Positions 12,001-22,780 are shown, numbered from the stretch's first letter. The stretch is 64,000 bases of DNA from Denticeps clupeoides (GCF_900700375.1 NC_041712.1:22214444-22278443); one strand, 5' to 3'. Numbers and translations: made by a program. The notes: generated by a model from the sequence alone, not told the origin.

Positions 12001-12860
12001 ACAAGTCTTTCAGAAGCCAGTCAGGCTGCAGGGAATAAACGCAAATGCATTCAGAAACAGGAGCTGCAAACACGCGTCACAGCAGAACAATTTCAGGAAT
12101 TCTGAGGAGGCAAATGTATTAAAGTGACACACCGCTCCGCCTTTTAGACGTGGTGCCCCCTTTTTTTTCAGGAGCACGTGTGGCCATGTGAGTGGAATCC
12201 ACACTGCAGCACTTCAGGCACCAGTACCAGAACAAGCCAGAATACTGTCTTGAGGCTACTTCTCCTGTTTTTTTATTGTTGAGAGGGTCAGCAGACGCCT
12301 TCAGATGTCTTAGAGTGAAATATTTCACATGACCTTTCAGAAGGCTGAGGGCCTCATTTGAAGTGCTTCTAAAGTCCAGATCTGCTTAGAATGTGCTGAT
12401 TATCGGTTAATGTGATGACCCGTTCAAGCGGATTCAGTTTAGACCCACCAAATATGAGCGTGATGCTGTAACTGCTGTAAGCGTGATGTGTCGGTGCTTC
12501 AGAGTCCAGATCTGGTGAATTACTGTGGCGACTCCTGGCCCGACATCACACACTGCTGTTAATAACGCTCACACTGCAGCTGGGGAGGGGGTGGGGGGGT
12601 ACGGGGAAGTCATGTGACCACCACCCCCCCTTCCCAACCGTGCCCCGAACTGATAGTCTGGGTACTTACGTACCTGTCCTTAGGAAAAGCACGATGCTGA
12701 ACATGGAGAGGATGGTGGGCACGATCACACCGAAGAAGGTGTTCAGGCTGCGCCGGGGGGCTTTGGGGGATCCGGTGGTCCCCGGCGTCATCAGGTCATC
12801 GCCGTCACTCGCCAGGCTGAAGACCCCGTGACCGAGGAGCGGCGTGCGCTCACCGGCCAT
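6007..12860 (-). CDS. slc12a9: Solute carrier family 12 member 9 (cation-chloride cotransporter-interacting protein)
   Basis: Thirteen coding exons in transcript order: 12674-12860, 10749-10883, 10293-10430, 9756-10058, 9117-9224, 8860-8971, 8134-8291, 7989-8071, 7789-7913, 7522-7714, 7272-7446, 7015-7161, 6007-6857. They give 904 residues, against about 914 in human. The start is [12 protein letters not shown]. It has the APC/SLC12 membrane core, including [17 protein letters not shown] and [12 protein letters not shown], then a soluble C-terminus with [20 protein letters not shown] and [13 protein letters not shown], ending PVMCTEL like human. All junctions are in phase. SLC12A9 is a divergent SLC12 member reported to modulate NKCC1; its own transport substrate is poorly defined. 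One large glycosylated loop (NNT, NAS) is encoded in exon 4. The only soft call is the exon 4 donor GTGGGT at 9755, chosen by phase. The gene is complete and looks functional. Confidence 0.96.
8560..8629 (-). repeat. SINE family B, tRNA-head fragment
   Basis: On the minus strand this is the head of family B: a cloverleaf-like segment with GTGGCCTAGTGGGTGAGG and the B-box GGTTCGAA region. The body is missing. It lies in slc12a9 intron 6 (between exons 8134-8291 and 8860-8971) and should not be called a tRNA gene. Confidence 0.7.
10505..10660. mobile_element. Tc1-like terminal fragment in slc12a9 intron 2
   Basis: It starts ACCAGTCAAAAGTTTGGACG, the same terminal motif as at 287, and includes a segment (10570-10640) complementary in kind to 780-840. 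No transposase remains. The outer boundary is uncertain. Confidence 0.5.
11060..11660. repeat. Interspersed AT-rich repeat, unclassified, copy 1
   Basis: The sequence is rich in GACTAAAA-type motifs, starting near TTCGTCAACAAAATTTTTGA and ending around ATGCAAAGTCTAAAACAGAC. It shares runs such as GCTGGTCATGTGAC and AATAGAATTGCATT with 27240-27980. It includes a short tandem duplication of about 34 bp near 11164-11235. I cannot assign a class. It lies in slc12a9 intron 1. Confidence 0.55.
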
Positions 12861-13240
12861 CGCCTAAAAGAAAGAGACCGGAGCCCCAACTTTCTCAGAC
12901 GCGGCAGGAAACTTTCAGCGACGGAGATACAAAATGAACACCGAACGCTACAAGTGGAGATTCGGCCATTTCCGCTCCGGTTAAAATAGATGCACGCACG
13001 GAAAGGAAACGCTTGAAGATGAGTTGGAAGGTGAAGCTCGCCCACCTGGCTGAAGGGGAGTCGCGCAGAAAAAAACTGGAGATGCTCCTCGGAAGTTCAC
13101 CTCTGTACGTCCCGGGTACCGCGCATCGCTTATCGATCAACGTGAAGCCGAGAGTCACGAGACGGCCGCAGACGGAGGGAGGAGGGGGAGGAGCCACCCG
13201 CCAGGGGGCGGGGCACATGCCACGGGGTCATTAGGTCAGA
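12680..13240 (-). promoter_or_regulatory. CpG-rich slc12a9 start region
   Basis: The stretch is CpG-dense and spans coding exon 1 and the sequence upstream of the ATG at 12860, consistent with a TATA-less housekeeping promoter and 5' UTR. No clear TATA box was found. The exact transcription start cannot be read from the sequence. Confidence 0.5.
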
Positions 13241-14381
13241 AGTGGGTCTTCCGTTAGACTGAAGGAAATGGGGGGTGGGCGTGGCCTGTTTAATGCCAGT
13301 ATGACAGAGGGGATGCTGCCGGGCTTCTTTTATCAGGTGGCCTTCTACACGGTGGTCTGCTGAGGAGGTGGGAGCAGAGAGAGATGGGAGGAGATCTCGC
13401 AAGCTGATCAGGAGACAGTCGATTAAAGTACTGGTCCTTCCATAAGGTCATTGTATTGGTTTCTTTATTCGTCAGAGGTGCTAATCTTAACAGAACATAA
13501 GGATTTAAGCCCTCCAAAACACAATCAGTGGATCAGAGACATGATGCAGAAAATAACACTTGAAAGGATTATAAATTTCAGTTTTGAGTGATGCACAACC
13601 CATTTTTATTCGTTTTTATGTGGTATGTTTGTTGCTGGTTGTAGGTTTTGCTTATATATATCGTTTTTCATTTTGGGCATAGTTTGTTAATAATATTCTG
13701 CTCTCATAACGTGAGTTTAAATCCTGGCTCCTCTCGTCCGAACACACATTCACAGGTTGTATTGACGGGGGGACGTAGTGTGTGTGAGAGCTGTCAACCA
13801 TTGCCATAGACTCATCCAATATTAAACATATGTATATACAAATATTGTCTATATCTATAAATCATGCTTGACGTGACATGCACTAAATCTACAGCAGCCA
13901 AACAAGCGGAGGAGCTGAAGGCAATTTTCACCATACAGCAAACCAGTTAAAAAGAAACACTTTTGTTTACATTTTATACATTTTTTACATACATTTTTGG
14001 CCCTTTTCTCTTCAGTTACAAATATATGTCCTTGGATGTGAAAAATAAGTGATTTTTTGTTCATTTGAATTATGCTGATTGGCTTGTATTTCTCCACATA
14101 CACATTTCATTGTAATGTTGATGCTGCATTAACTTGTATGGAGCTAACTGAATCTGAATAGTGTACAATATTATTGCATCATTACGACTATCACATGACA
14201 AATCTCTCTGCGATTGATAACTTTTTTTGGATGGCTTTTTTCTAAGCCCGGCACAACATGCTTCTCCAACCTCATGACATGATCATAGAAAGACGCATGA
14301 AAGGCTGAAGGCCCTGTACTCACGAGTTACATACTGCCTGTCTGCAGACTGCGTCAGAACACATGGGCGTCGAACATGTGT

Positions 14382-14610
14382 TCTAGCGGGAAGTGGGCTT
14401 CCGATTACGAGTCCAAATCCCGACCTGCCAAGGTGCAACCGAGGTCCCCTTATTCAAGGTACCGTCCCCACACACTGCTCCCCGGGCACCTGTCATGGCT
14501 GCCCACTGCTCACCAAGGGTGATGGTTAAAAGCAGAGGACACATTTGCTTGTGTCACCATGTGCTGTGCTTCAGTGTTTCACAATAACAAAAAAAACAAT
14601 CACTTTCATG
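14382..14610 (+). repeat. tRNA-derived SINE, family B
   Basis: The body (GTACCGTCCCCACACACTGC, then CATGGCTGCCCACTGCTCAC) and a 3' end of CACTTTCAT are clear. The tRNA head is present but degenerate. Confidence 0.8.
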
Positions 14611-15373
14611 CTGAAAGCACTTCATGCACTTTCTTTACTCCGAGCATGCTCTTTGCTGACAAGTTAGGCCTTATCAGGGCTCTTAGTTTTGTAAACTCAA
14701 AATTCTATAGAAATCGAACGAGAATTGCTGGTGTCTTCCTCTTGTAAGTCGCTTTGGATAAAAGCGTCTGCTAAATAAAGTAAAGTAACGTACTCCAGTG
14801 GCAGACTATCAGATCTGTTCAGGAAATCTTTACTGTTGCCCCAGGGAGGTCAGAATGCACGGCTAACACTAGGAGTGTGTATTGGCAAGGATCTCATGAT
14901 ATATCACAATACAAGGGTCATGATTGGATTAGATCACGATATATTGTAATGCTGAACAAATTGCAATATTCTACAGTTCACTGAAACTGTAAAAACAGCT
15001 GAAATACAAAATGCTGTGATCGTTACGATTTCACTCTGCCTGAAATGCCGGCCAGTAATTCAAGGTACCCAGCTGAACAGCGTCATCTATAGGAGTGGAT
15101 GAAAAATTGCGATATATTGCTGCATCGATATTTTCTAACACCGACACATCTGACACATCTCCACAGGTTTATTTGAAATGAGCGGGGAGGCAAACGAAAA
15201 GATTGACAGCTGTGCATCATTCTTACATCCATGATATTTGAGTCGACCGCTTTAACCCTCTTGACTGTGTGCGGCAGTGGATATAAAATATGGAAACAAC
15301 CCAGTTTTATGTGTAAAAAAAAAAAAAAAAAAAAAACTTCAATAAAGTAACTTCAGAAGGTTCAGAACTTCAA

Positions 15374-15568
15374 AGTGGCAGTAGCCTAGTGGGTAAGACA
15401 CTCGCCTGTGAACCAGAAGACCCAGGTTCAAATCCCATTTAATACCATTGTGTCCCTGAGCAAGACACTTATCCTTAAGTTGCTCCAGGGGGGACTGTCC
15501 CTGTAAATACTGATTGTAAGTCGCCCTGGATAAGGGCGTCTGGTAAATGCTGTAAATGTAAATGTAAA
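15374..15568 (+). repeat. tRNA-derived SINE, family A, full length
   Basis: It runs from the head GTAGCCTAGTGGGTAAGACA through the B-box CAGGTTCAAATCCC to the tail ATAAGGGCGTCTGGTAAATG with TAAATGTAAATGTAA. It ends about 55 bp beyond the stop codon of the zinc-finger gene, so it may be transcribed in that 3' UTR in antisense. Confidence 0.85.
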
Positions 15569-15621
15569 ACATTTTGACCGATTTCAGAGCTTCAAGGAGA
15601 GTCTGAGGGCTTCACCCAGCG

Positions 15622-17366
15622 CTACGTGGAGTCCAGTGACTGAGAGTTGAGGTGAGACCAGGAATAGGAGGGTCCGGCAGGCAGCAGGGACAGTGCCGGG
15701 TGGGGCGCGGCGGTGGGGACGGGCGAATGGGTGAGCCTGTGCTTCTTCAGCTGGCCCAGTTCCCTGAAGCAGCAGCCGCACTGGGCGCATCGGTACGGCC
15801 TCTCGCCGGTGTGGATGCGCTGGTGCTTGTGCAGGCTGTCCAGGTGGCGGAAGCGCTTCTCGCAGTACCTGCACGGGTACGGCCGCTCGCCCGTGTGGAT
15901 GCGCTGGTGCGTCTTTAGGCAGTAGAAGCGGCGGAAGCCACGGCCGCACACGTTGCAGCGATGCACCTTGTCCGCACTCTCCCTCTGAGCCTCGATTAGG
16001 CCCGCCTCATTCTCCACGGGCGGCATGAAACCAGACAGCGGGGCGTCGGCCTCGCTGGATGAGATCCGCGGCAATGCGAGCGAAGACAATGGCACCACTG
16101 AGGGGTCTGAGGTCTCCAGGTCAAGGGGCTCAGGGTCGTCCTCGATCTTCACCGCCCCCTCTTTCACCTCCACTGAATCCTCCAGCACCTGGATGAGTCC
16201 CAACTCATTGACGTGCCCGGCTGCTCTTCCCATCTCAAACTCAAACTTGGTCATTTCGGACGGTTCCTCGGGATGCTCCGATTCCTCCATGACTCTCACT
16301 GCGTCGTCTGCAGAGCTTCCTGTGCATTTAAATGCTGTGGAAGAAACGGACACAAATCTGGTATGAAATTCCATAGCAATTTAACCAGATGCAAATAGTA
16401 GCCATTTCTTTCTATGATATACAGTACAGGCCAAAAGTTTGGACACACCTTCTCATTCAATGTGTTTTCTTTCTTTTCATTTACATTGGTAGATTCTCAC
16501 TGAAGGCATCAAAACGATGAATGAACACATGTGGAGTTATGTACTTAATTGAAAACATGTTTTATATTCTAGTTTCTTTGCTCTGATTACTGCTTTGCAC
16601 ACTCTTGGCATTCTCTCGATGAGCTTCAAGAGGTCGTCACCTGAAATGGTTCTACAACTGTCTTGAAGGAGTTCCCAAAGGTGTTTAGCACTTGCCTTCA
16701 CTCTGCGGTCCAGCTCACCCCAAACCATCTCAATTCTCGATGGGTTCAGATCCAGTGACTGTGGAGGCCAGATCTCCACTTTTTGTTAAGTACATAACTC
16801 CACATGTGTTCATTCATAGTTTTGATGCCTTCAGTGAGAATCTACCAACGTAAATGGTCATGAAAATAAAGAAAACACATTGAATGAGAAGGTGCGTCCA
16901 AACCTGTCGCCTGTATTGGCCACTCCGACTGGACCGTGGGCAGGCACAGGCCGACGCTGGGGCTCGTTTTGGAGAAGTGGGCCCGGAAAGGCCTGGCGGA
17001 GCGCGCCTGGTCCCTGCGGTGGGAGTTCGGGGGGCTCCCGCCCGCGGGGCCCGGGGGTGCCGCCTCGGCCCGCGGCCGGGGCTTGTTCTGGTTGAGCAGC
17101 AGGCACTGTTTGATGTTCTTCTCCGCGGCCGCCATGTAGTAGCGCACGGCCTTCAGCTCGCCCTCCGAGACCTCCAGCCGCTCCCGCAGACTCTGGTTCT
17201 CCCGGTGCGACACGGCGGCGGCGTTGCGCGCCGCGGCCAGCTTGACGCCCACGACCCGGGCGGTCTCCTTCAGGACCGTGTCGACCGCGCACCTCACGGC
17301 CTGGTCGATGGTGGAGGCGAGTTCATACTTGAGGAACGAGACGCCGACGTCCACGCTGAGCGCCAT
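15622..17366 (-). CDS. C2H2 zinc-finger protein with three fingers
   Basis: Two coding exons, 16904-17366 and 15622-16334, give 391 residues. The start is MALSVDVGVSFLKYE. The N-terminal 95 residues are helical and coiled-coil-like (LRERLEVSEGELKAVRYYMA), a layout seen in many fish zinc-finger genes; there is no KRAB, BTB or SCAN domain. An acidic middle follows (KIEDDPEPLDLE). Near the C-terminus are three consecutive C2H2 fingers, CNVCGRGF...HQRIH, CRYCEKRF...HQRIH and CAQCGCCF...HRLTH, joined by two TGERPY linkers. It is probably a nuclear DNA-binding regulator with unknown target. I do not recognise an orthologue. The exon 1 donor lies inside the terminal repeat of a Tc1 element that makes up most of the intron (see findings). 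The gene is divergent from cd68. Confidence 0.8.
16427..16913 (-). mobile_element. Internally deleted Tc1-like transposon with long terminal inverted repeats
   Basis: Inverted repeats of roughly 125 bp begin CAGGC(CAAAAG or GACAGG)TTTGGAC and continue through GGTAGATTCTCACTGAAGGC. They are flanked by TA at 16425-16426 and 16914-16915. Between them, the minus strand encodes a Tc1 transposase C-terminus at about 16537-16779 (PPQSLDLNP, VWGELDRRVKA, LLKLIERMPRVCKAVI). The N-terminal DNA-binding region and the first catalytic Asp are gone, so it cannot move by itself. The arms differ little, so insertion was fairly recent. Confidence 0.85.
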
Positions 17367-17892
17367 GGCTTCACCGAGATTTCGCGCGGGACAGTCCAGT
17401 GTTCGGCATTTAGCCGTCAGTCGCCCGCGATGCTTTAATTTTATCCGACACGTGAAAAAAAAAACAAAAAAAAACGCGATGTACCGAACGGAGTACCTTG
17501 AAGGAGAGACGGCACTTCTGTCAATATCTTCGTCGCACGCTGACGTCACCCACCCACCCCGCGCGTCGCACAAACATGACGTGGCAGCGGCCTTTGGTAA
17601 TTGTTCAATTGAACATTTTTTTCTATTTTTTTTATTTATATATACATATATATATATATATTTAATGTTGTGAAATGTTATATATACGTTATATGTGACA
17701 CTTTGTGCGGATTCGGCGCTGTGAAGTGACGGGACCGTGAGGAGGCGGGTCCGGTGATGCGGCCACAGGTGCTCTGATGGTGCAGGTATATAAACGAGGA
17801 GCGACGCACCGCGTGTCTTAGTTGCCGGGAGTTGGTTTAGAAGGTTCTCGCAAGCCGTGTCGTGAGCATTGGGTGGTCCCAGGAACTCCAGG
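17367..17892. promoter_or_regulatory. Bidirectional promoter region between the zinc-finger gene and cd68, with TATA box
   Basis: Only 526 bp separate the two divergent start codons. TATATAAA at 17787-17794 is about 100 bp before the cd68 ATG and is a good cd68 TATA box. The zinc-finger side is CpG-rich and has no TATA. An AT-only tract, (TA)n-like, at 17636-17662 separates the halves. Confidence 0.6.
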
Positions 17893-19504
17893 ATGATCGC
17901 GGTGATTAGGAGCCTGCTGGCCATGGCGATTGTTCAGCTCATATGTGAGTTTTTCTTTTTCGTCACTGATCGTTTACCCGCCAAATCGATTAGCACTTAT
18001 TGATTTTGTGTGTTTTTAGGTGTTGCATTTGCCCAGGACTATGGAGACTTCCTAACGCCAGATGAATGGGAAACACCAAGCCGTGAACCTAGCTCTGCAA
18101 CTTCAGTCCCTTTTCACGAGACAACACTGGAACCCGTGCACCATCACAGACCTGGGCGACACAAGCACAAACACCATCGTACGACTGCAGCCCCCCAAAC
18201 CAGCGTAACTCCAACCCCGACTGAGTACCCGCCCCCTTTCCAGCCCCTGATACCCACGTCTTCTCCTGACCCCTGGTTCCCGCCAGAGGACTCCTCCACT
18301 GCTGCCCCAACCGCCAACCCCCCGACGCCCGAGGAGCCCACCCCGAGCACGTCTCCCATTCCCTGGTCCACGGCTGGCTTTCCTAAGCCGACGCCCGCTG
18401 CCAACCTGACCGCGGGGGACTACGTTGTAGTTATGGGTGGAAGGGTCTGTGTGAAGGTCCGCATGGCCCTTCAGATCAGAATGGAGTACACCACAGTGTA
18501 TAATAACAAGGTAAGCCTCGACACCCAATGGCAATAAATAACATGCGTTGACATTGATTTTAATTAATGTGCATACGTGAACAACCTTTTTTTCTCCACC
18601 AGTCTGAGGGAACCTTCACTATCCAACCAGCCGATGTGGACAGTGTTGGCATCTGCAACGACACTAATGCGGAAATGACGCTCGTCTTTAAACAAGGAGT
18701 TGTGTCCTTCTACTTTGAACGGGTTCGTTTTTGACGTGGGAACCCTACTACTCTATTCTTATATACTTTTCTCATGCAAATCCTTCAATTGACTTGTGGT
18801 CTTGTGCGAATGGCTGCCATCTTTAATATTTTAATTCCTCAGGATAATAGCTCAGATATGGTGTTCGTGAAGGCTGTTGCGGTTGAGGTGACCTATCGCT
18901 TCCCCAGTGCAAGTAAGGGAGGATGGAAATTTCACTTATCAGGGTTTTGCACCAAGTGACCTTTAGTAATGTAAACACTGGTCGCCTGAAGTTAAATTGT
19001 AAATTTTACTTTTTCCCCATCTTTGTATAGACTCATGTCTGTCTGTGTCTGCTCTTCAGATCGGAACCAGCTCACACATTCAGCCAAGAACGGGTCTTTG
19101 AGGCTCTTTGGTGCCGTGTCTGGCCACTCGTACCTCTGCAGCAGTCAGACTGTGTTCGTCGGGAGGGGCGTCAGTCTCGAGGTGACCCAAGTACAAGTTC
19201 AGGCTCTGACTCTGAACAATCAGAACTTTGGACCTGGTGAGTGGCGTGACCTTATGGCTGCTGCACTTTTTGGGAAGATGGTGCCCCCAAGTGTTGGAAT
19301 GTTACCATCAGCAATTGCTCATTCCTATATGGGGAAGTGAACCGGTAATGTTCCCTCTTTCCCACAGCGGACACGTGTCCCACAGACAAACCGGACAACA
19401 CCGTGATCATTGCAGTGGGCTCCACCCTGGCCCTCATGGTAATAGCGGTCCTCACTTACTGCATTAGCAAGAGGCGGCGCTTGAAGGGGTACAAACCCCT
19501 CTGA
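17893..19504 (+). CDS. cd68: CD68/macrosialin-like LAMP-family membrane glycoprotein
   Basis: Six coding exons: 17893-17944, 18020-18510, 18603-18722, 18843-18912, 19060-19236, 19368-19504, giving 348 residues. A signal peptide probably ends at Ala22. Residues 36-135 form a Pro/Thr/Ser-rich mucin-like stalk that carries a His/basic patch (58-71, HHHRPGRHKHKHHR). A single LAMP luminal domain follows, with four cysteines in VCVKV, GICND, YLCSS and DTCPT and N-glycosylation sites NLT, NDT, NSS and NGS. Next come a transmembrane helix (VIIAVGSTLALMVIAVLTYC) and a short basic tail ending GYKPL, a lysosomal-sorting YxxPhi signal placed as in LAMPs. One LAMP domain plus a mucin stalk fits CD68 of macrophage endolysosomes better than LAMP1/2; DC-LAMP/LAMP3 is the main alternative. 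The exon 3 donor (GTTCGT) is weak. AATAAA at 19649-19654 is a likely polyadenylation signal. Confidence 0.85.
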
Positions 19505-19794
19505 GGTGCGGTGAAGAGGTTTCTTTTGAAGAAACTCGTTGGACATGTTTGTTTCCTTTTCATATGGGAACTTTGGGTTTTTGTCTGAAATCTGTTGCAA
19601 ATAACATTTTTTACTGTATTTTGTGGCTAAAGTACTCTGTGCCTCTTTAATAAAGATGAGAATTGGTAATCACTTGTCCGGTCTGTTAATTGCAATTAAT
19701 TGGGATGGACTAGAAATCCCCAAGTTACTAATTGCTGTGTATTTTGCACAAGGGCTGCTAGAAATATCATTCTTTGTAATTAATCTACAACATT

Positions 19795-20085
19795 TAAGTC
19801 TCCCTTATCCTGAGCTCCTTACACTCAGTAATTACAGGGACAGTCCCCCTGGAGACTCTGCAACATTGTGTCCCTGAGCAGGACACTTAAGACTAAGTGG
19901 GGTAGTAGCCTAGTGGGTAACACACTCGCCTATGAACCAGAAGACCCGGGTTCGAATCCCACTTACTGCCATTGTGTCCCTGAGCAAGACACTTAACCCT
20001 AAGTTGCTCCAGGGAGACTGTCCCTGTAACTACTGATTGTAAGTCGCTCTGGATAAGGGCGTCTGATAAATGCTCTAAATGTAAA
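19795..20085. repeat. Family-A SINE cluster, inverted fragment plus full copy
   Basis: A full plus-strand copy occupies about 19898-20085. Directly before it lie a minus-oriented tail fragment (19795-19858) and a short plus-oriented body fragment (19864-19893, GTGTCCCTGAGCAGGACACT). The arrangement implies a SINE inserted into or beside an older one in the opposite orientation. Confidence 0.75.
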
Positions 20086-20730
20086 CCTGTGACTTTTTCT
20101 GGTCTGCTGGAGTGTAACACTGTGTGCTACTTTCACCAATAGTCGATATAAGGCTGGTTTTGCTTTTATGAAGTGTGGATTCTTTTTAAGCAGTCACCCC
20201 TGCATATGCTGTTGCTAGGCAACCTGTCTTCATCTGCTAGAGTCCCTGATGGGGCTTTAAGACAGGCCAGGTGGGATGTACCATTCCATCACCGTGTAGG
20301 GGGGGGGGCAGTGAGAGCAGCGGCTATCCCGACCTTTTTGGAACCTACACTAATGAAGAAAAATGGTTTAAATAAATCCCTATCATTTTGGTTCTTGTTG
20401 GTACTGGCCGGATCACTAAAGTGAGAAAACATGCATTGTAGTAGTAATAGCAATTCTCTAGTTCCCATTAGAGTAATTGCACGGCTAATTATGGCGGGGT
20501 TGCCGAGTCTCGCAGGAGCCGAAGCGCTGGCTGTTCCGTTTTAATTACCGCGCCTTTAGTCGAGGAGTCTGTTTTAATGCGCATTAACATTAAGTCTTCC
20601 CCGCGATCAAGGCTTTGGCACACACACCCAAGTCATGGTGTGACCTAAACCCGCCCCCACCCTCGTTTAAAAAATATATATTTTTTGTTTTACAATGTTT
20701 AGAAAGCCAGAGCAAAAACTGAATTTTGCC
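20086..20730. other. Spacer with possible regulatory AT/GC block
   Basis: No gene is supported. At 20440-20600 there is a non-repetitive block with several homeodomain-type cores (TAATTA at about 20489 and 20554) and balanced base composition. It might be a regulatory element, but conservation cannot be judged here. Confidence 0.3.
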
Positions 20731-21384
20731 ACGATCGCGGCTCTCGGTCACGTGACCGTCCAGGCGCCTCCAGTGTTGCCAGATCCGCTCATTATCAGCC
20801 GCCTCGGGCCTGTTTTCCCGCGACGTCTCCTGAGAGCGTCCTTCATTTCCCGGGAAGCCGCGGCCCGGGTGGGCGAGCTCCGTCGAACCCACCAGGACCT
20901 GCGCGAACGAGCGGGACGCGCTCCTCGGACCCCGGAGCGCTTTTCGGCGCAGACCTGGCAGCGGCTCCGCGGTGGCGGGGTCTCTGGAAATGGGTGTGGT
21001 CGCGTCGTGCATATGAGATGTTGCGTCGCCGAGCTCAGCCCGAGCGGTTTTCATCTGGACGCGATCGGACAGAATAATGTAAAGAGGCGAAAAGGAGCGC
21101 GGGGGGGACGAAGGGGTGTCGAATCTGGGCATAGCTGACCGACAGGGCGCCGCCACTGCACCCATGGGTGGGTTTTGCGCTCCTCCGGCGAGATAGCGAC
21201 GTGATCCCGAGTCGTTGCATTATTTTTTTCCCTCTTCGAGGCGTTCTATGGCGTATCATTATATCGCTTATTAGTATTATTATTATTTTTATTTTTTATT
21301 GCACGAGGACGAAGAGAGAGAGGGAGGAGGAAGAGCGCAGTGGAGTACACAACGGAAGGGAGGAAGGAAGCGAGGAATCACCCA

Positions 21385-21419
<35 letters not shown>

Positions 21420-21971
21420 GCAGCGAACAGAAAGCGAATGCACATCCATCCATCCAACCATCTCCTCGCTCCGTCTTTCTTTTACGACTACGTGCTATCG
21501 ATCGTCTCGCCGATAATTTAATCGAGACCCACGCGTGTTTTTTTTTTTTTTTTTTTTTTTTTTTGCGAGGTTCCTGTCTGACGTGAAGAGGAAACGGGAA
21601 CAGTTTACAGTAAGAAGCGAGAAATGGTGGCTCTCCGCGGGCGGCTCCGGCTTTTTTGACGCCTCCGTGATTGGACAAATCCAGCGACAAATTGCAGCCA
21701 CAAACGCCCCCCCCCCGTCGGAATTTATTGTTTTTTAAAGATCTTTTTTTCCCATCCGGGGTTCGATCTGCTCGCATCTGAACCATCCAGCCCGAGTGTG
21801 TGCGACGGATATAAACTGCAGGTATCCTTCCCTCCTTCCCTTTCCTGCCTCCCCCCATCCATCCGTCCGTCCGTCCGTCCGTCATGGTGTGTTGGTGTGT
21901 AACGTCGTGTACGGACCCGGACTTGTTGGACGTCCGTCACAGTTGGAGATCATTTAACTTTCGGCCTGGGG

Positions 21972-22004
<33 letters not shown>

Positions 22005-22780
22005 AGAAACACCATTTTGTGGGCTCGGCGCGCCTTCGTTTTCGGCCTGTGTGGGTGGGCCGGTCCTCCTCGGAACCGAACCCGCGTCGCCGCCGTCAGA
22101 CCGGACGCCCGCGGAATACAGATGTGCGTCCGTCCGTCACGCGGCGCGGCGCGGTGGGGGGGGGGGGGGGCTACGGGCGCGCGCACAGCTATGACCTTTA
22201 CCAACCCCGGGCCCCGAGCCCCCAGTTTCTACCCCGGATGTGTTACGGACCGTGTTTGTGCTCCGCCTCCCTCTCCACCTCAGTGCTTTATTGGTTAAGT
22301 GAGCAGCTGGGAGACTAATTTCCCCCCCGTCGCCTTCCATTAGTACAGTGTGATGCCCGTGTGTGTGTGTGTGTGTGTGTCCCCGGGGAACAGTGGCCCA
22401 GCTAATTACCTTCTGCTGGAGTTGTGTGTGCATGTGGGCTGTGACGTCATCGGGGGGGGGGGGGGGGGGGGGGGGGGGTGTTGTGTGTAGTTTGCGGTGC
22501 GTGCAAGGTGCAACAACGCCTGGATAAACACTACGGGCCGGCATGCAAACGAGAGCCTCTGTTGTTCCACCCTGCGGTCAGGGATGGTCGGGCCATCGCG
22601 CCCCGTTTGAATGTGACCACAGGGACATTTGCAAGATCATCTCCAGTTGCAACACCGCAGCGGTGCGCGCCGTTCGGCGTCCATTATGACCCCGCACGCG
22701 CGGCCCGTGGTGGGTGCTCATTTATTTATTCCCAGCCCAAGACGCCTGGCCGTTCAGAATAGAGGAAACACGGGGGACTG
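20730..22780 (+). promoter_or_regulatory. CpG island, presumed gnb2 promoter and non-coding first exon
   Basis: This is 2 kb of very high CpG density, broken by microsatellites: (CA)n 21388-21419, poly(T) 21538-21564, (CCGT)n 21862-21882, (GT)n 22359-22380 and poly(G) 22452-22478. The gnb2 ATG exon has an acceptor AG at 24292-24293 upstream of its ATG, so at least one non-coding exon must lie upstream, most likely here. The long open frames in this region are low-complexity and not genes. Confidence 0.6.
22452..22478 (+). repeat. Poly(G) tract in the CpG island
   Basis: About 27 consecutive G residues, able in principle to form a G-quadruplex. Assembly length errors are likely in such runs. 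Confidence 0.85.

Larger units (their letters stand above)
13241..15580. other. Gene-free spacer with SINEs
   Basis: Between slc12a9 and the zinc-finger gene I see no supported coding sequence, only AT-rich unique DNA, a family-B SINE (14382-14610), a lone SINE-type tail at 14740-14790 (GTCGCTTTGGATAAAAGCGT), a poly(A) run near 15316-15336 and a family-A SINE (15374-15568). Confidence 0.6.

Noticed and set aside
16842-17924. 360-codon minus-strand frame running upstream of the zinc-finger ATG
   Set aside because: The extra N-terminal part reads through the divergent promoter and AT tract; MALSVDVG at 17366 is the sensible start. The far end runs into the transposon.
21289-21885. 198-codon open frame (-) in the CpG island
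   Set aside because: Its length comes from microsatellites translated as Lys, Cys-Val and similar runs; no domain.
22137-22544. 135-codon open frame (-) with a poly-Pro run
   Set aside because: The proline run is the complement of the poly(G) tract; no domain and no splice context.
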